Shown here: positions 1-11,434 of the stretch, in pieces
Layout: each line of letters starts with the position of its first letter
Position numbering within the stretch: the first letter of the stretch is position 1
Assembly (NCBI GenBank): GCA_015680685.1
Contig: MNCI01033419.1
Coordinates: 108,603 to 172,602 of the forward strand
Direction of reading: 5' to 3'
Length of the DNA stretch: 64,000 nucleotides
Origin: Gnetum montanum
Lineage: Eukaryota; Streptophyta; Gnetopsida; Gnetales; Gnetaceae
Position numbers and translations under genes: made by a program
Notes under the pieces: model-generated
The model's database searches: none
What the model saw: only the letters and a program-made list of their open reading frames with translations
What the model was told of the DNA's origin: nothing

Positions 1-1230
1 GAGTTAAAGACTTAACCCCAAGAATTCACCAAAGAGAAAACAATTCATCAACCAAAATATAGACTATTGATACAATCGATAATGAGGTGGAAAATGGAGA
101 AAGAATGATGGGGAGAAGAGAATGGAATGGAGTCCCAAGAATAAGGTGGTGTACAACCCCTTATGTATTTATGGTTAATGTGATTGATTAGATCTCATTC
201 CAAATCTAGCCTCAAACAATCCACATCTAGTGACTTCACATTAATACACTTGGCCAATCCATCCACTTGAAGTAACAAGAATGCTTCAGGCAAAGATTCA
301 CCACCATTCTGAGGAAACCAGAAAGGGAAAAGTAGGAAGTAAGAAAGGGCCTTATTTAGAGGGAACATGTTTGTTTAGTTCCATAACCAGTGCTTGTAGC
401 CTAGATGATTATTTTGTCTAAGGGTTGTGCTTTGAATTCTCACTATTTTTTTTTTGTATGAGAACCACATCATGTAAAAACTTATTTTTATTGGCTTAGC
501 TTCGCGATGATGGAACAATGTCAAAATGGTAAGGAAAACTAAAGAAGAAAACATCCAAACACCCAAGAGAATAGCCAAAGAAAATGCATCAAATCCCTTT
601 GAAGTCACACCCTTTTCAGTCCTTGAGTCATTCCTTAGTTTGAGAAATGCCCAGTCACCAATTCGTTATTAGTTTTATTATTAAAGGGACTGTAGAGTTC
701 CAAGCCAAGAGAGACCATAGAAATTCATGGATGCATGGATGATGTGGACTCATTGCCTATTATATCAAAAGAACCATACCTTTGTATCAACATTATAACT
801 CAAAGGTAAAAACCAAACATTAGCAATCAATAAAATACAGTTCATACCACCATCAGGAGCACTTATTAGGTGACAAATATAACAAAAAAAAACAAATAAA
901 GAAAAAAACAAGAACAAGAATAAGAACAAAAGAAAAAACAAAAAAGAAAAAGACAAACAGTCATACAAAGAAATAAAAAACTATAAGAGATGTTGCAAAA
1001 TAGAAATAAGAAAAGTTAAAGAAATTTGTAAAACAAAAATGTGTAAAAAAAATTAAAAAGGAATTGAGGGTCTGAAATGGTTAGCAGAGGTGGCCCTCTC
1101 CCCCATGACTGAGTTGGAAGAAGGAGATTCAAAATAGTGAGCACGGTTATCCCTTCTCAGAGGTATTATGTACATTGACCATTCTAAATTCATGGAAGGA
1201 TTTAGTCTATTGCACATTGACTAATAATCT
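1..1230. other. 3' non-coding tail of element A1, no gene seen
   Basis: No protein similarity was recognised on either strand. On the + strand 868-1065 is strongly A/purine-rich, with repeated aagaacaaaa-type words; the minus-strand reading of it is a run of F and L codons and is not treated as a gene. Athila elements normally have a long stretch, sometimes with an env-like remnant, between integrase and the 3' LTR. This tail occupies that place but shows no env-like features. Confidence 0.6.
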
Positions 1231-4200
1231 CTTATCAGGGCTCTCAGGTTTGTATATGGTCATGGCTCCTAAAGGAAAGGTTGTATGAATAATGTAAGCT
1301 CCTTCTCACAGTGTTTGAAATTTTGTGCATTGTGGCACATGTGCAGGGTTCTAGTAGAGAACCTTACCTCCTGGTTGATACCTAACCTTTCTAATCTTCA
1401 AGTCGTGACATTACTTGTTACATGCCTTATGCAACTCATTTGATGATAAGGCAGCTAATCGGTTTTCATCTAGCACGTTTAAAGTTTCCAACCTTTGTTT
1501 TTGTGCTAGATCAAGATCAAGGTGGAGGTCACAAGCCATTGATAGTGTACAGAGCTTGATTTGAATCAAAAGTAGTGGAAGCTTCCCATACACAAACTCA
1601 TAGGGAAAGTAGCCTATAGGGAGTTTCCAGGTGGAGTGGTATGCCCAAAGAGCATCATTCAATTTAGTGCTCCAATCTTGTCTATATTTGCTAATTGTCC
1701 TAGTCAATATTTTAGTGATCTCCCTATTGGTGACCTCAGCTTGTCCATTAGCTTAGGGGTGATAAGGTGTAGTTAATTTATGTTCAACCCCTAAGCGTTG
1801 CATTAACTTTCAAATAGTTGCACTTGTGAAATGTGTTCCATTATCCGAAATAAGTGCACGTGGCACACCAAACCTATTTATGATTTATTGTTGCACGAAT
1901 CATGTAGCTGTAGATGATGTGCAGTCTATAATAGCAGTTGCTTCAGACCATTACTTTAGATAGTCTATGGCAACTACAATGTAAGATTTTCCATTGGACA
2001 TTGATGTAATGGGTCTCATAAAGTCTATTCCCCAAATGTCGAAGGGTTCTAACGGTTGAATCGATTGTTGCGGATCCTCCATTTTAGCAGTCATTCCCCT
2101 GTCACATTGATAGTGCTCGCAAGATCATACAAATTGATAGGAATCCAAAAATAATGTTGGCCAGTAATATCCTACAAGCAAGATCTTAATAGCCATTTGT
2201 CTCCCTACATAGTGACCCCTCATGAGCATCTTGGAGAACTCTCAGGTGGTCTACCTTGGGCACATACCATCGAACCAAGCCATTAGGACACACTTTGTAA
2301 AGTTATCCATTGATCTCCATGAAGTACTTGGATCTATGAAGAAATTATTTTTTCTTCCTAAAGTCCAGCTCCTGTGGTGTTTGTTGAGTAAGGAGATAGG
2401 TGAGAATGCTACTATACCAGTTTGTCTCCGTGGGTTGGTTATTCACTACACTGGAAAAGAGGGCTTCATTAAGAAAATGATCAAATATTACATATTCATC
2501 CTCTTTGCTATCCAAGTGCAATCGAAATAAATGATTTGCAACTATGTTCTCGATGCCTTTTCGATCGATCATCATTAGATCAAACTCCTATAGGATTACC
2601 AGCCATTATATAATACAAGGGCTAACCATTGGCTTGTTCATGAGGAACCAGATTGCACTATGATATGTGTGGATGAACACTTTATAACCTAACACATAGT
2701 GCCTAAACTTATCTAGTGAAAACACTATAGCCATTAATTATTTCTTTGTAGTTGTGTAGTTAAGTTGTGCATCAGCGATACTTCTACTTGCATAGTGGAT
2801 GTAGTAAGGGCATTTTTGGTCATCTAACTATGTAAGTACAGCTCCTAAAGCATAATTGGACACGTCAGTCATTATGTGGAATGGTCTGGACCAATCAAGA
2901 GCTTGTAGAATATGAGTTTCTACAAGCTTTTGTTTCAGATTTTGGAATGCTTGTTCACATTATCTAGTCCACTCAAAAGATACGTCCTTCTTTGTTAGCT
3001 CTACCAACGGTTTGACAATCTTGGAGAAGTTCTCAATGAATCTCCTATTGTAGCCAATGTGTCCAAGGAATGACCAAATGTCTTTGACAGTTTCTAGTTG
3101 ATGGGTGATTCCTTGGATGATCCTAATTTTATCTAGATCTACCTCTATTCCTACATGTGAAACCTTATGCCCAAGTACTATGCCTTCTTTGACCATTAAA
3201 TGGCTTTTCTGCCAGTTGAGCCGTAAATTGGTTTCTATGCATCTTTTCAGCACTTGCTCTAATCAGTCCAAGGCTTAATCAAAACTTGTTCCATAGGTGG
3301 AGAATTCATCCATAAAGACTTCCACTCCGTTCCCCATCTGCTATTGGAATATGCTTAGAACTAGGCATTGAAACGTGGTAGGAGAATTATACAAGCCAAA
3401 TGACATTTGCTTATATGCAAACATTCCCCAAGGACTAGTGAACATTGTCTTGGCTTGGTCTTCTAGGGCTATCTGTATTTGGTTGTATCCACTATAGCCA
3501 TCTAGAAAACTGTAATAGTGATGCCCTGCTATGATGTCTAAGACTTGGTCAACGAATGACAACGAAAAGTGATCCTTAAATATTGCCATGTTTAGCAGCC
3601 TAAAATCTATGCACATCCTCCATTTGCCTCCCTTTTTAGGCATGATCACCAAAGGGCTAAGCCATTCACTATCAGCAATGGGATATATGAACCTAGCCTT
3701 AAGAAGTTGTTCTATTTCTTCTTTTACTACTTGCTTCAATTTTGGGTTCAATCGCCTTTGTGGTTGTTTTCGAGATTTCATGGAGGTGTCAGTGTAAATC
3801 CTATGTTGGCATATCCTAGGATATATTCTAGTTAATTTAGGATGTGACCAAGCAAAGGCTTTTGACCACTTATTTATTACCTTTAGCAGTCTCTCTTTTT
3901 GTTTGGAAGCAAGTCTTTCGTTGATGATTACCGATTTTCCATTTTCAAGAATCATATATTCCAAACTGGTGGGCATTGGTTTCAATTCTAGGGGCTCTTG
4001 TTTAAATTTTGCAGGAATTTCCAACTTCCCCTAGTTGATGTTTTCAAGGTTAAGGCTTGGAAGTTGGCAGAGGACTTGCTCTAGTGCATCTATGCTTTTG
4101 ATGTAAGCGTAAGTTATTCCCTCAATTAGTTCCATGCACGTTAGTGAGTTTCTCTCTTGATCAGCTATCAACCACTAGGTTTCTTCTTGTTGTGTGGCTA

Positions 4201-4861
4201 CTACATATAGGCACTTTTGTATATTAATGTCTTGTGCACATCGGTTACATGCAGGCAATGCTAAACTTTGCACAACCCATGATCTCTGCACGCAATTGCA
4301 CCGTGTATCACTGTATGCGATGCATGGAACCTTTTTCTTCTCGATATTTCCAAAAGTATTCTCTTTAGATATTTCCAAGGAAAGATCATGGATTCTTAGG
4401 TGTGCATATATAGTACTTAGCCATGCCTACCCATTATTATTGGGAAGTCCCCTTTACCGTTATTTACTTGTATCACTAGGAAATCAGCTGGGTACGACCA
4501 CCCACACATAGTGGTGACGATGTCCTCCACCAATCCCAAGGGAATAGTGATGGAATGGTTGGCCAGCTCTAGGAAAATATTGCTTTTCCTTAATGGAGGC
4601 AGGTTCCAGGCTTTGTACATTTCTTGTGATATAAAGCTGACTCCAGAACTTGAGTCCAGAAAAGCTTTGCATGGCTCATTCCCAGTGATTTGGAGAGATA
4701 GATTAGAGGGCTTCCAAGATTAGAGAATTTCCTAGGAAGGTGGCCAACCTTGATCCAGTCAGTAACGACATGTGTTAACATAATCATATGTGTTGAGCTT
4801 GGTGTTTGGTTCGAAGGGAGCTCTAAAGCTTTATTTGATGGGGAGGCGTTCAAAGATTCCA
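1231..4861 (-). pseudogene. pol remnant of A1 (protease, RT, RNase H, integrase)
   Basis: Polyprotein for replication and insertion of the element. On the minus strand, protease lies near 4860-4417 (ISQEMYKAWNLPPL follows a frameshifted active site). RT follows at 4024-2960 (MPKKGGKWRMCIDFRLLN, FLDGYSGYNQIQIA, RRFIENFSKIVKPL), RNase H to about 2345, and integrase at 2330-1231. The integrase zinc region (CEHYQC) and the three catalytic positions are visible ([24 protein letters not shown]), and a C-terminal segment reads EGAYIIHTTFPLGAM. The RT catalytic pair reads FMDE instead of FMDD near 3305-3313, so the enzyme is predicted dead apart from its stops and frameshifts. The sister copy A2 has the same order. 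Confidence 0.85.
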
Positions 4862-7314
4862 CCGCTTATGGTTGTAAGGGCTTGGTTGGACTATTGGTTT
4901 TGAAGGTCTTTTCTTCATATGGTTGTCAGAACCAAAAATTGGTTGAGGATTTATAGCCCTTGTGGCATTGCATTGCTGTAGTTGAGTAGGGAGTTCCCCT
5001 TGCATTGTTGGAGCAAGTGGTAATGGAGATATTGGTGTGAGAGCTGCAGATGGATTTGAAGGATGGTATATTTGTGGGTTATCTTCCCTAGGAGAAGGAG
5101 TTCTATCATACTCATGGGCTTGGTAGTGATGTTGTGGTTTGATTTCACTAACAGAGTCACATGGAGAGATTGGATGTTGCATGTAGTAGCCATATGAGTC
5201 AGGTTTCCGATAGGGGTATTGTTGCCTTAGTGGTGGCATCCCCCATGATTGTGGGTATTTCCACTATTGATGTTTCTCAATGAGTTGTGGTGGAGTTCCA
5301 CTTGGATAATATGTTTAAGGTTGGTGGAACTGCCTTGGGTTACCTTGGGGATAAGGTAACCGTCAGGGTGCTTGTCGTTTATTTAGTTGTGGGTTGAGTG
5401 CATACACCCTAGACTCTTGTAGATCTGAGATCACTGGGCAACATCCCTTAGGATGGTCGTATTGGCATATCTCGCATCCACCATCATTGTCAGTGTCTTA
5501 ATTCACAACCTATTTTGTGATGGCCATTTAGCTGTTACCCTTGTTACATGCATTTTTCAAATATCTCTTTTTCTTTCTGTCGCGGTCACTACCTCGCTTC
5601 CTAGACTCCTCTACAATTTTAAGAATAGTTTTAAACCTACTATCCAAGGAGTCCCACATTTGGTCTACCTTTGTTGATACTTCTATTGTTAACTTTTGGG
5701 GAGGCAAAGTTTTCCTATTCACCATCTCTTTGAGTGGTGACTCTTCTTCCTCCTCACAAAATCTCACTCCCCTTTTTTAGAGGGAAGGATCTCGGTTGTA
5801 TTCTTCCACACTTTTTGTCTTTCGTAGCTCACCTTCTTCTTTGGCTAGTTGCTCTAGCAATCTATGAATTTGATGAGACCTAAGCTCTAATAACCTTCCT
5901 TGGGTGTACGTCCCAAGGGTGCTTCTTGTTTCATGCCTAAGTCCATCCACGAGATGACGTAGTTGATCCCATTGCGAATAACTATGGCCAGGGCAACAAT
6001 GTAACAGTGCATAATAGTGGCCCATGGCAGCATCCAAGGGTTCATGATTTCTTTGCTTCCATCCTTGGATTTACTTCTATAGGTTAGACACTCAAGAGTA
6101 CGTTTGGTACTTATCATTGAGGATTTTTAACATTGTACTCCACCTTCGAATGGATTCCAGTTCTAAAGATTGGTACCAGCTTTCAGCTTCTTTCACTAGT
6201 GTCCTTGGAAACAACTTCAATTTTTGCCATCCATTTTCTATGTTTTGCAAGGCACAAGCATTGTGAAATGCTTGTAAGTGATTTTGAGGATCAATGTTGT
6301 ATCCCCCTTTGAATCGTGGGATGTTGTGCATGTCTAACCTCTTGATCCTACTATCCTTTGGGTGCCTTGTTAGAACTCTTATGACCTCCATTATATCTAG
6401 CATGCTTTTAGTTGCTAGTAGGGGTTCTTTGTGATCATCTTGTTCATACTGTCTATGGTGTCTACACGATTCCCTACTCTTCCTTCTTCTATGTATGGAT
6501 TCCTTAGAGTGTTCTCGTCCTCATTCTCGACTGTCTCATCGATGTCTCTCACTTTGTTTTCCTTATCCTCAAGATTGGTTTCCCTATGACTGTGTCCAGA
6601 CACTGAAGGAGAGGATGAAGGTGATAATGAAGGTGAAGAAGAATGAGAACCATCACCATGAAGGTGTTTTCTACCTTCTCTTTGGTGGTCTTGGCCTCAA
6701 TCATGATCACGATCAGAACGTCCACACTTATCATGTGTTCATGTTCCTACGTTGAACACTTTGTGTTCATGGGTATCAGAACCAGGGTTGTGAATAGTGG
6801 AGTGGAGGTTCTAATACACTACCTCCTAACCAATGTTAGGAGCAAGAACATCATTTTGTGGATAACCTTTTGAAGTAGGTTTACCATCCTCAATTTTGCT
6901 CAAAATGTGTAGAGCGTCATGGGGCGATTTACCCTTTAAGGATGTATGGTATCTCTCCTATCATAAGTCCCTTTGACATTGCACTTCTGTGGAATGATAG
7001 TCCCTTGAGTCATGATCACATGCAATGTATTTTGCATATAAAAGTGGCATGCCTATTTGTGTGAGAGCACAAAGGAGCATGTTGGGGATTGATCGGTCTG
7101 GAGGCAACACTATGTTACCCTCTAAGTCTCTCCAACACAGTTTTTCATCTTGGTTGAGAATAAAGGTGAAATTGGGTACATACTCATTGGGATGAGTATA
7201 TACCACACAAAATTGTTGAGGAATTGGTAGATTCTAGTTATGTGTATTATGTCGCCTATTGCCTCTTGTATTAGTCCTAGGCAGTGAAGTGCTCTTATGT
7301 GAAGAAGAAGACAT
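4862..7314 (-). pseudogene. gag remnant of A1
   Basis: Structural capsid protein. The start is set at the ATG at 7314-7312 (MSSSSHKSTSL), 126 bases downstream of the primer site; A2 has an equivalent ATG at 13932. A retrotransposon gag core lies at 6403-5777 (KLKLFPRTLVKEAESWYQSL, then WSTMLKILNDKYQ). A zinc knuckle CEICQYDHPKGCC follows near 5440-5480. After it comes a Pro/Gln/Tyr-rich tail (5240-4870). Several stops and frame changes break it. The N-terminal segment (7206-6961) is well kept and alignable in A2, but I recognise no domain there. Confidence 0.8.
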
Positions 7315-7440
7315 TTTGTCTTGTTCGGTGTGCAATGTACCGTTGTCTTGTTTTTTTTTAATTAACCCTAAGGGTTCATTCTAGCATTCCAACAATATGA
7401 ATGATTTCCTATGTTCTGCGTAGTTCAAAAACAACTAAGT

Positions 7441-7458
7441 CCCTGACAACGGTACCAA
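7441..7458 (-). promoter_or_regulatory. primer binding site of A1
   Basis: Directly inside the 5' LTR, the minus strand reads TTGGTACCGTTGTCAGGG. This is a decayed form of the TTGGCGCCGTTGCCGGGG site usual in Athila/Tat elements, which pairs with the 3' end of a plant tRNA (tRNA-Asp by general knowledge). It fixes the inner LTR border at 7459. Confidence 0.8.
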
Positions 7459-8259
7459 TGATGAGTGGCGAGGTACCCCTACACTCAACCATACAAATAC
7501 AAGCCTTTCACACATGATCCGGTTGAACTCCAAGGATTAAGTGCTTACACATCTTAATGGAATACTAAGGGTTAATCAATTGTTGTCTTCCCAAACTTAC
7601 TTGTATTGTCATGGTTGTATGGTTAAGTAAGCTTGAGGTATATGATTTTTATAGCTTTTGTATTTTTTTATGTCTTCTGCTAATGAAGGAGAGGGAGAGA
7701 GAACTAAGTGGCTAACTTACATTAACTATTCATTAACTAGTTTCTAAATGTTCCTAACACCAATATTCGTTTCCACTTGTCGTACACATCCTGAACTAGT
7801 GAAACACTGCTAGGATTACCAAACGCTAATCATTACTGGGTTACCAAGCGCTACACACATGCTTGAAGTGGTCATACTGAGTGTATTTAACTAAGAGGGT
7901 TGAAGGTTTAGAGAGATGTTAATTAACTAGGAAAGCATTAAATAATAATTAATTACTAATTAACTTAATCTGTATGCTACAAGGTTTATCATAAAGTTCA
8001 TCTTTATTTCCATACACAAAATTATGCTCATGTACAAATTGCTCGAATAAAGATCTGTTCACTCTATGACTCCTACTGTGGGCACATAGAAATAATTCTA
8101 ACTTTGGAATAACAAAACTGCAAGAGTTTGGCTAAGGGTCTAAGTCTAACTACCTTGAACCAAGGGCGCCGCCTCTTATTTATAGAAGATGAGGTAGGAT
8201 GCAATATTGTGTATGTGATATTACGTGGTGGATGCGATAGGCGATATCGTGGCTCACCA
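7459..8259 (-). repeat. 5' LTR of A1 (801 bp)
   Basis: On the + strand it begins TGATGAGTGGCGAGG and ends GTGGCTCACCA. It is alignable along its length to 14078-14895, the LTR of A2. The inner end touches the primer site and the outer end touches A2 integrase sequence. The upstream (U3) part before the TATA box is very short, about 75 bp, so most of the LTR is transcribed R-U5. Confidence 0.85.
8177..8184 (-). promoter_or_regulatory. TATA box in A1 LTR
   Basis: Minus strand TATAAATA, conserved at the same place in the A2 LTR (14805-14812). It lies about 75 bp from the LTR outer end. Confidence 0.65.
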
Positions 8260-11200
8260 AGTGGTATGCCCAAAGAGCATAATTTAGTTTGGTGCTCTAG
8301 TCTCGCTAATACTTGCTAATGGTTCATGTCAATATTTTTGTGATCTCCCTATTGGTGGCTTTGGTTTGACCATTCGCTTGAGGATGATATGGTGTAGTCA
8401 GTTTATGTTCAACTCCTAAGCATTGCATTAACTTTTAAAATGTCGAGCCTGTAAAGTGTGTACCATTATTATAAATAAGCGCACAAGGCATGCCAAACTT
8501 GTTTACAATTTTTTGTTGAACAAATTATGCAGTGGTAGATGATGTACGGTCCATAATAGCTATTGCTTCTACCCATTTTGTAAAATAGTCAATAGTAACA
8601 ACAATGTAGGCCTTTCCATTGGACATTGGTGTCATAGGCCCCATAAAATCAATACCCCATAGTTGAAGGGTTCTAAATGTTGAATCCATTGTTACAGAGC
8701 CTCCATTCTAGCATTCATTTCCCCATCAAGTTGGCAGCGGTCATAAGATTGGACGAAATGATGAGCATCCTGGAACAATGTAGGCCAATAATATCCTACA
8801 AGTAAGATTTTAATGGTTGTTCATCTCCCTATGTAATAACCCCCACAAGGACCCTCATGAGCATCTTGGAAAACTCGTAATTGATTTACATCAGGAACAC
8901 ACCATTAGACCAAGCCATCAAAACACACCTTATAAAGGTGCCTATTGATTTCTATGAAATATTTGGCTCAGTAAAGAAACTATTGTTTCTTATTAATATC
9001 AAGCTCTTATGGTATTTTTTATGTGAGAAGATAGGTAATTTTTAATTGTGGTTAATTGATTGTTTATCACACCCGCAAAGAGGAGTTCATGAAGGAAATA
9101 GTCGAAAATTGGATATTCATCCTCTTTTTTGTCCCATCGCAACTGAGATAAATGATTAGCAACAACATTCTTGGTGCCTTTATGATCAATCATCATTAGA
9201 TTGAACTCTTGTAAGATCACGAGCCATCGTATGATGTGAGGGCTCACCATTGGTTTGTTCATTAGGAATCGAATTACACTATGATCTGTATGTACAAATA
9301 TCTTATAGCCCAATACATAGTGCCTAAATTTTTCTAGTGTAAACACCATAGCCATTAACTCTTTTTCCATTGTGGTGTAATTGAGTTGTGCACTAGTGAT
9401 ACTTCGAATTGCACAGTGGATGTAATAGGGATATTTTTGGTTATCTAACTATGTAAGTACAACTCCTAAGGCAAAGTTGGATGCGTTAGTGATTATGTGG
9501 AATAGTTTGGACCGATCAGGATATTGTAGAATAGGTGTTTCTATAAGCTTCTATTTTAAGGTTTGAAAGGCTAGCTCACATTCCTTGGTCCATTCAAAAG
9601 GTATTTCCTTCTTCATTAGTTCTACTAAAGGTTTCATAATCCTTGAAAAGTTCTCAATGAAGCATCTATAATAGCCAACATATCCAAGGAATGATTGGAT
9701 GTCTTTTATAGTTTCAGGTTGCTGAGTGATTTCTTGGATGACCTTAATCTTTTTGGGATCTACTTCTATCCCTGTTTGTGAAATCTTGTGTCCTAATACA
9801 ACACCTTCTTGGATCATTAAATGGCTTTTTTCAAGTTGAGCCTTAAGTTGGTTTTTATATATCATTTCAGTACTTGATCTAATTGGTCCAATGCTTGTTT
9901 GAAGTCCACTTCATAGGTGAAAAAATTATCCATAAAGACATCCACACCATTTCTTATTTGCTACTAAAAGATACTTAGAACCAAATTTTGAAACATTGTT
10001 GGGACATTGCACAAGCCAAATGACATATACTTATATGGAAATGTCCCCCAAGGACTTGTGAACATAGTTTTGGCTTGGTCTTTTTAGTGCTATTTGAATT
10101 TGATTATATCCATTGTAGCCATCCAAAAAACTGTAGTAGCAATTCCCTACAATGGTATCTAAGACTTGGTCAATGAATGGCAATGGAAAGTAGTCATTAA
10201 ATGTTGCCATGTTTAGTAGCCTAAAGTCTATACACACCCTCCATTTACCTCCTTTTTTGGGCACAATGACTAACAGACTAACCCATTCACTATTAGCAAT
10301 AGGATAGATGAACCTAGCTTTTAGAAGTTGTTCAATTTCTTCTTTAACTACTTGCTTAAGCTTTGGGTTCAGTTGCCTCTATGGTTACCATCAAGGTTTC
10401 ATGGAGGGGTTAGTGTAAATTCTATGTTGGCATATCCTAGGATCTATTCTGGTTAATTCGGGATATGACCAAGAAAAGGCTTTTGACCATTTGTTTACCA
10501 TTTTCAATAGTATTTCTTTTTTTTTGAGGAGCAAGATTAGTGTTAATGATTACCAATTTTCCATTTTTAAGAAATGTATACTCCATATTGGTGGGCAATG
10601 ATTTTAACTCAAGGGGCCTTTTCTTGAACTTGTTATGGATTTCCAACTTTCCCCAGTTGATATTTTTGATGTTAGGACTTGGAAGTTGGTGATGGACTTG
10701 CTCTAATGTATCTATGTTATCAAGTTATGTGCAATTCAAGCTCTCAGTTGGTTCCATGCATATAGTTGAATCATTCGCTTGGTCAGTTGTCAACCACTGG
10801 GTGCCTTCTTATCTTGTGGCTACTGCATACATGCATCTTTGTATGTTAGTTATTGATGCACACTGGTTGCATGCAGGCAATGTTAAACATTGTACAAACT
10901 AGGACTTCTACACGTAATTACACCCTATGTCACTGTATGCTATGCATGAAACTTTCTTCTTCTTGGTCTTTCCAAATGTAGTTTCCTTTGATATTTCTAG
11001 GGAAAGATCATGTATTCCTAGGCGTGCATCAATTGTGCTTAGCCATGCTCTTCCCATTATGATTTGGAAGTCCTCCTTACAGTTGTTGACTTGAATCACT
11101 AGGAAATCCATTGGATATGACCACCCACAAAAAATGGTGACAATGTCCTCCACTAGTTGTAATGGGATAGTGATGGACTGGTCGGCCAACTCTAAATGTA

Positions 11201-11434
11201 TGTTACTCTTTATAGTGGAGGCAGGTTCCAGCCTTTATACATTTCTTGAGAGATTAAGTTAATACTAGAACCTGAATTTAAAAGAGCTTTGCAAGGTTTG
11301 TTCTCAGTGATTTGCAAATATATAAGAGGACTTCCAGGATCAGAGAATTTCCTAGGAAGACAACCACCTTTAATCCAATTAGTAATTTCATGAGTCAACA
11401 TGATTATGTGTGTTAAGTGTGGTCTTTGGTTCAA
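8260..11434 (-). pseudogene. pol remnant of A2, truncated in integrase
   Basis: Protease is seen at 11434-10908 with KALLNSGSSINLISQEMY; the catalytic Asp of the usual LDSG motif is Asn here. RT spans about 10650-9551 (MPKKGGKWRVCIDFRLLN near 10264, FLDGYNGYNQIQIA, GYVGYYRCFIENFSRI); its catalytic box reads FMDNF near 9925-9933, again Asp to Asn. RNase H is at 9370-9000 (KFRHYVLGYKIFVHTDHS). Integrase runs to the A1 junction; its second catalytic Asp is Asn (YNNGTHF) and the Glu of the usual GQAE box is Lys. Several stops and frameshifts are present, so the enzyme set is dead. Confidence 0.85.

Larger units (their letters stand above)
1..8259 (-). mobile_element. Athila-like Ty3/gypsy element A1, 3' end outside window
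   Basis: Reading the minus strand, the order is LTR (8259-7459), primer site, gag, protease, RT, RNase H, integrase, then a long 3' tail that runs off the window. The RT region carries words typical of the Athila branch (LKRCIETN..LNW, GIVLGH, RRFIENFSKI) and there is only one RNase H, unlike the Tat elements further right. The 3' LTR must lie left of base 1. Every protein is broken by stops and frameshifts. The right edge at 8259 abuts sequence of a sister copy (A2) in mid-integrase, so A1 inserted into A2. Confidence 0.85.

Noticed and set aside
765-968. Phe/Leu-rich minus-strand frame
   Set aside because: It is the reverse reading of a purine-rich low-complexity run, not a membrane protein.
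4194-4511. + strand frame of 105 codons
   Set aside because: Lies opposite the protease-RT region of A1 and has no family features.
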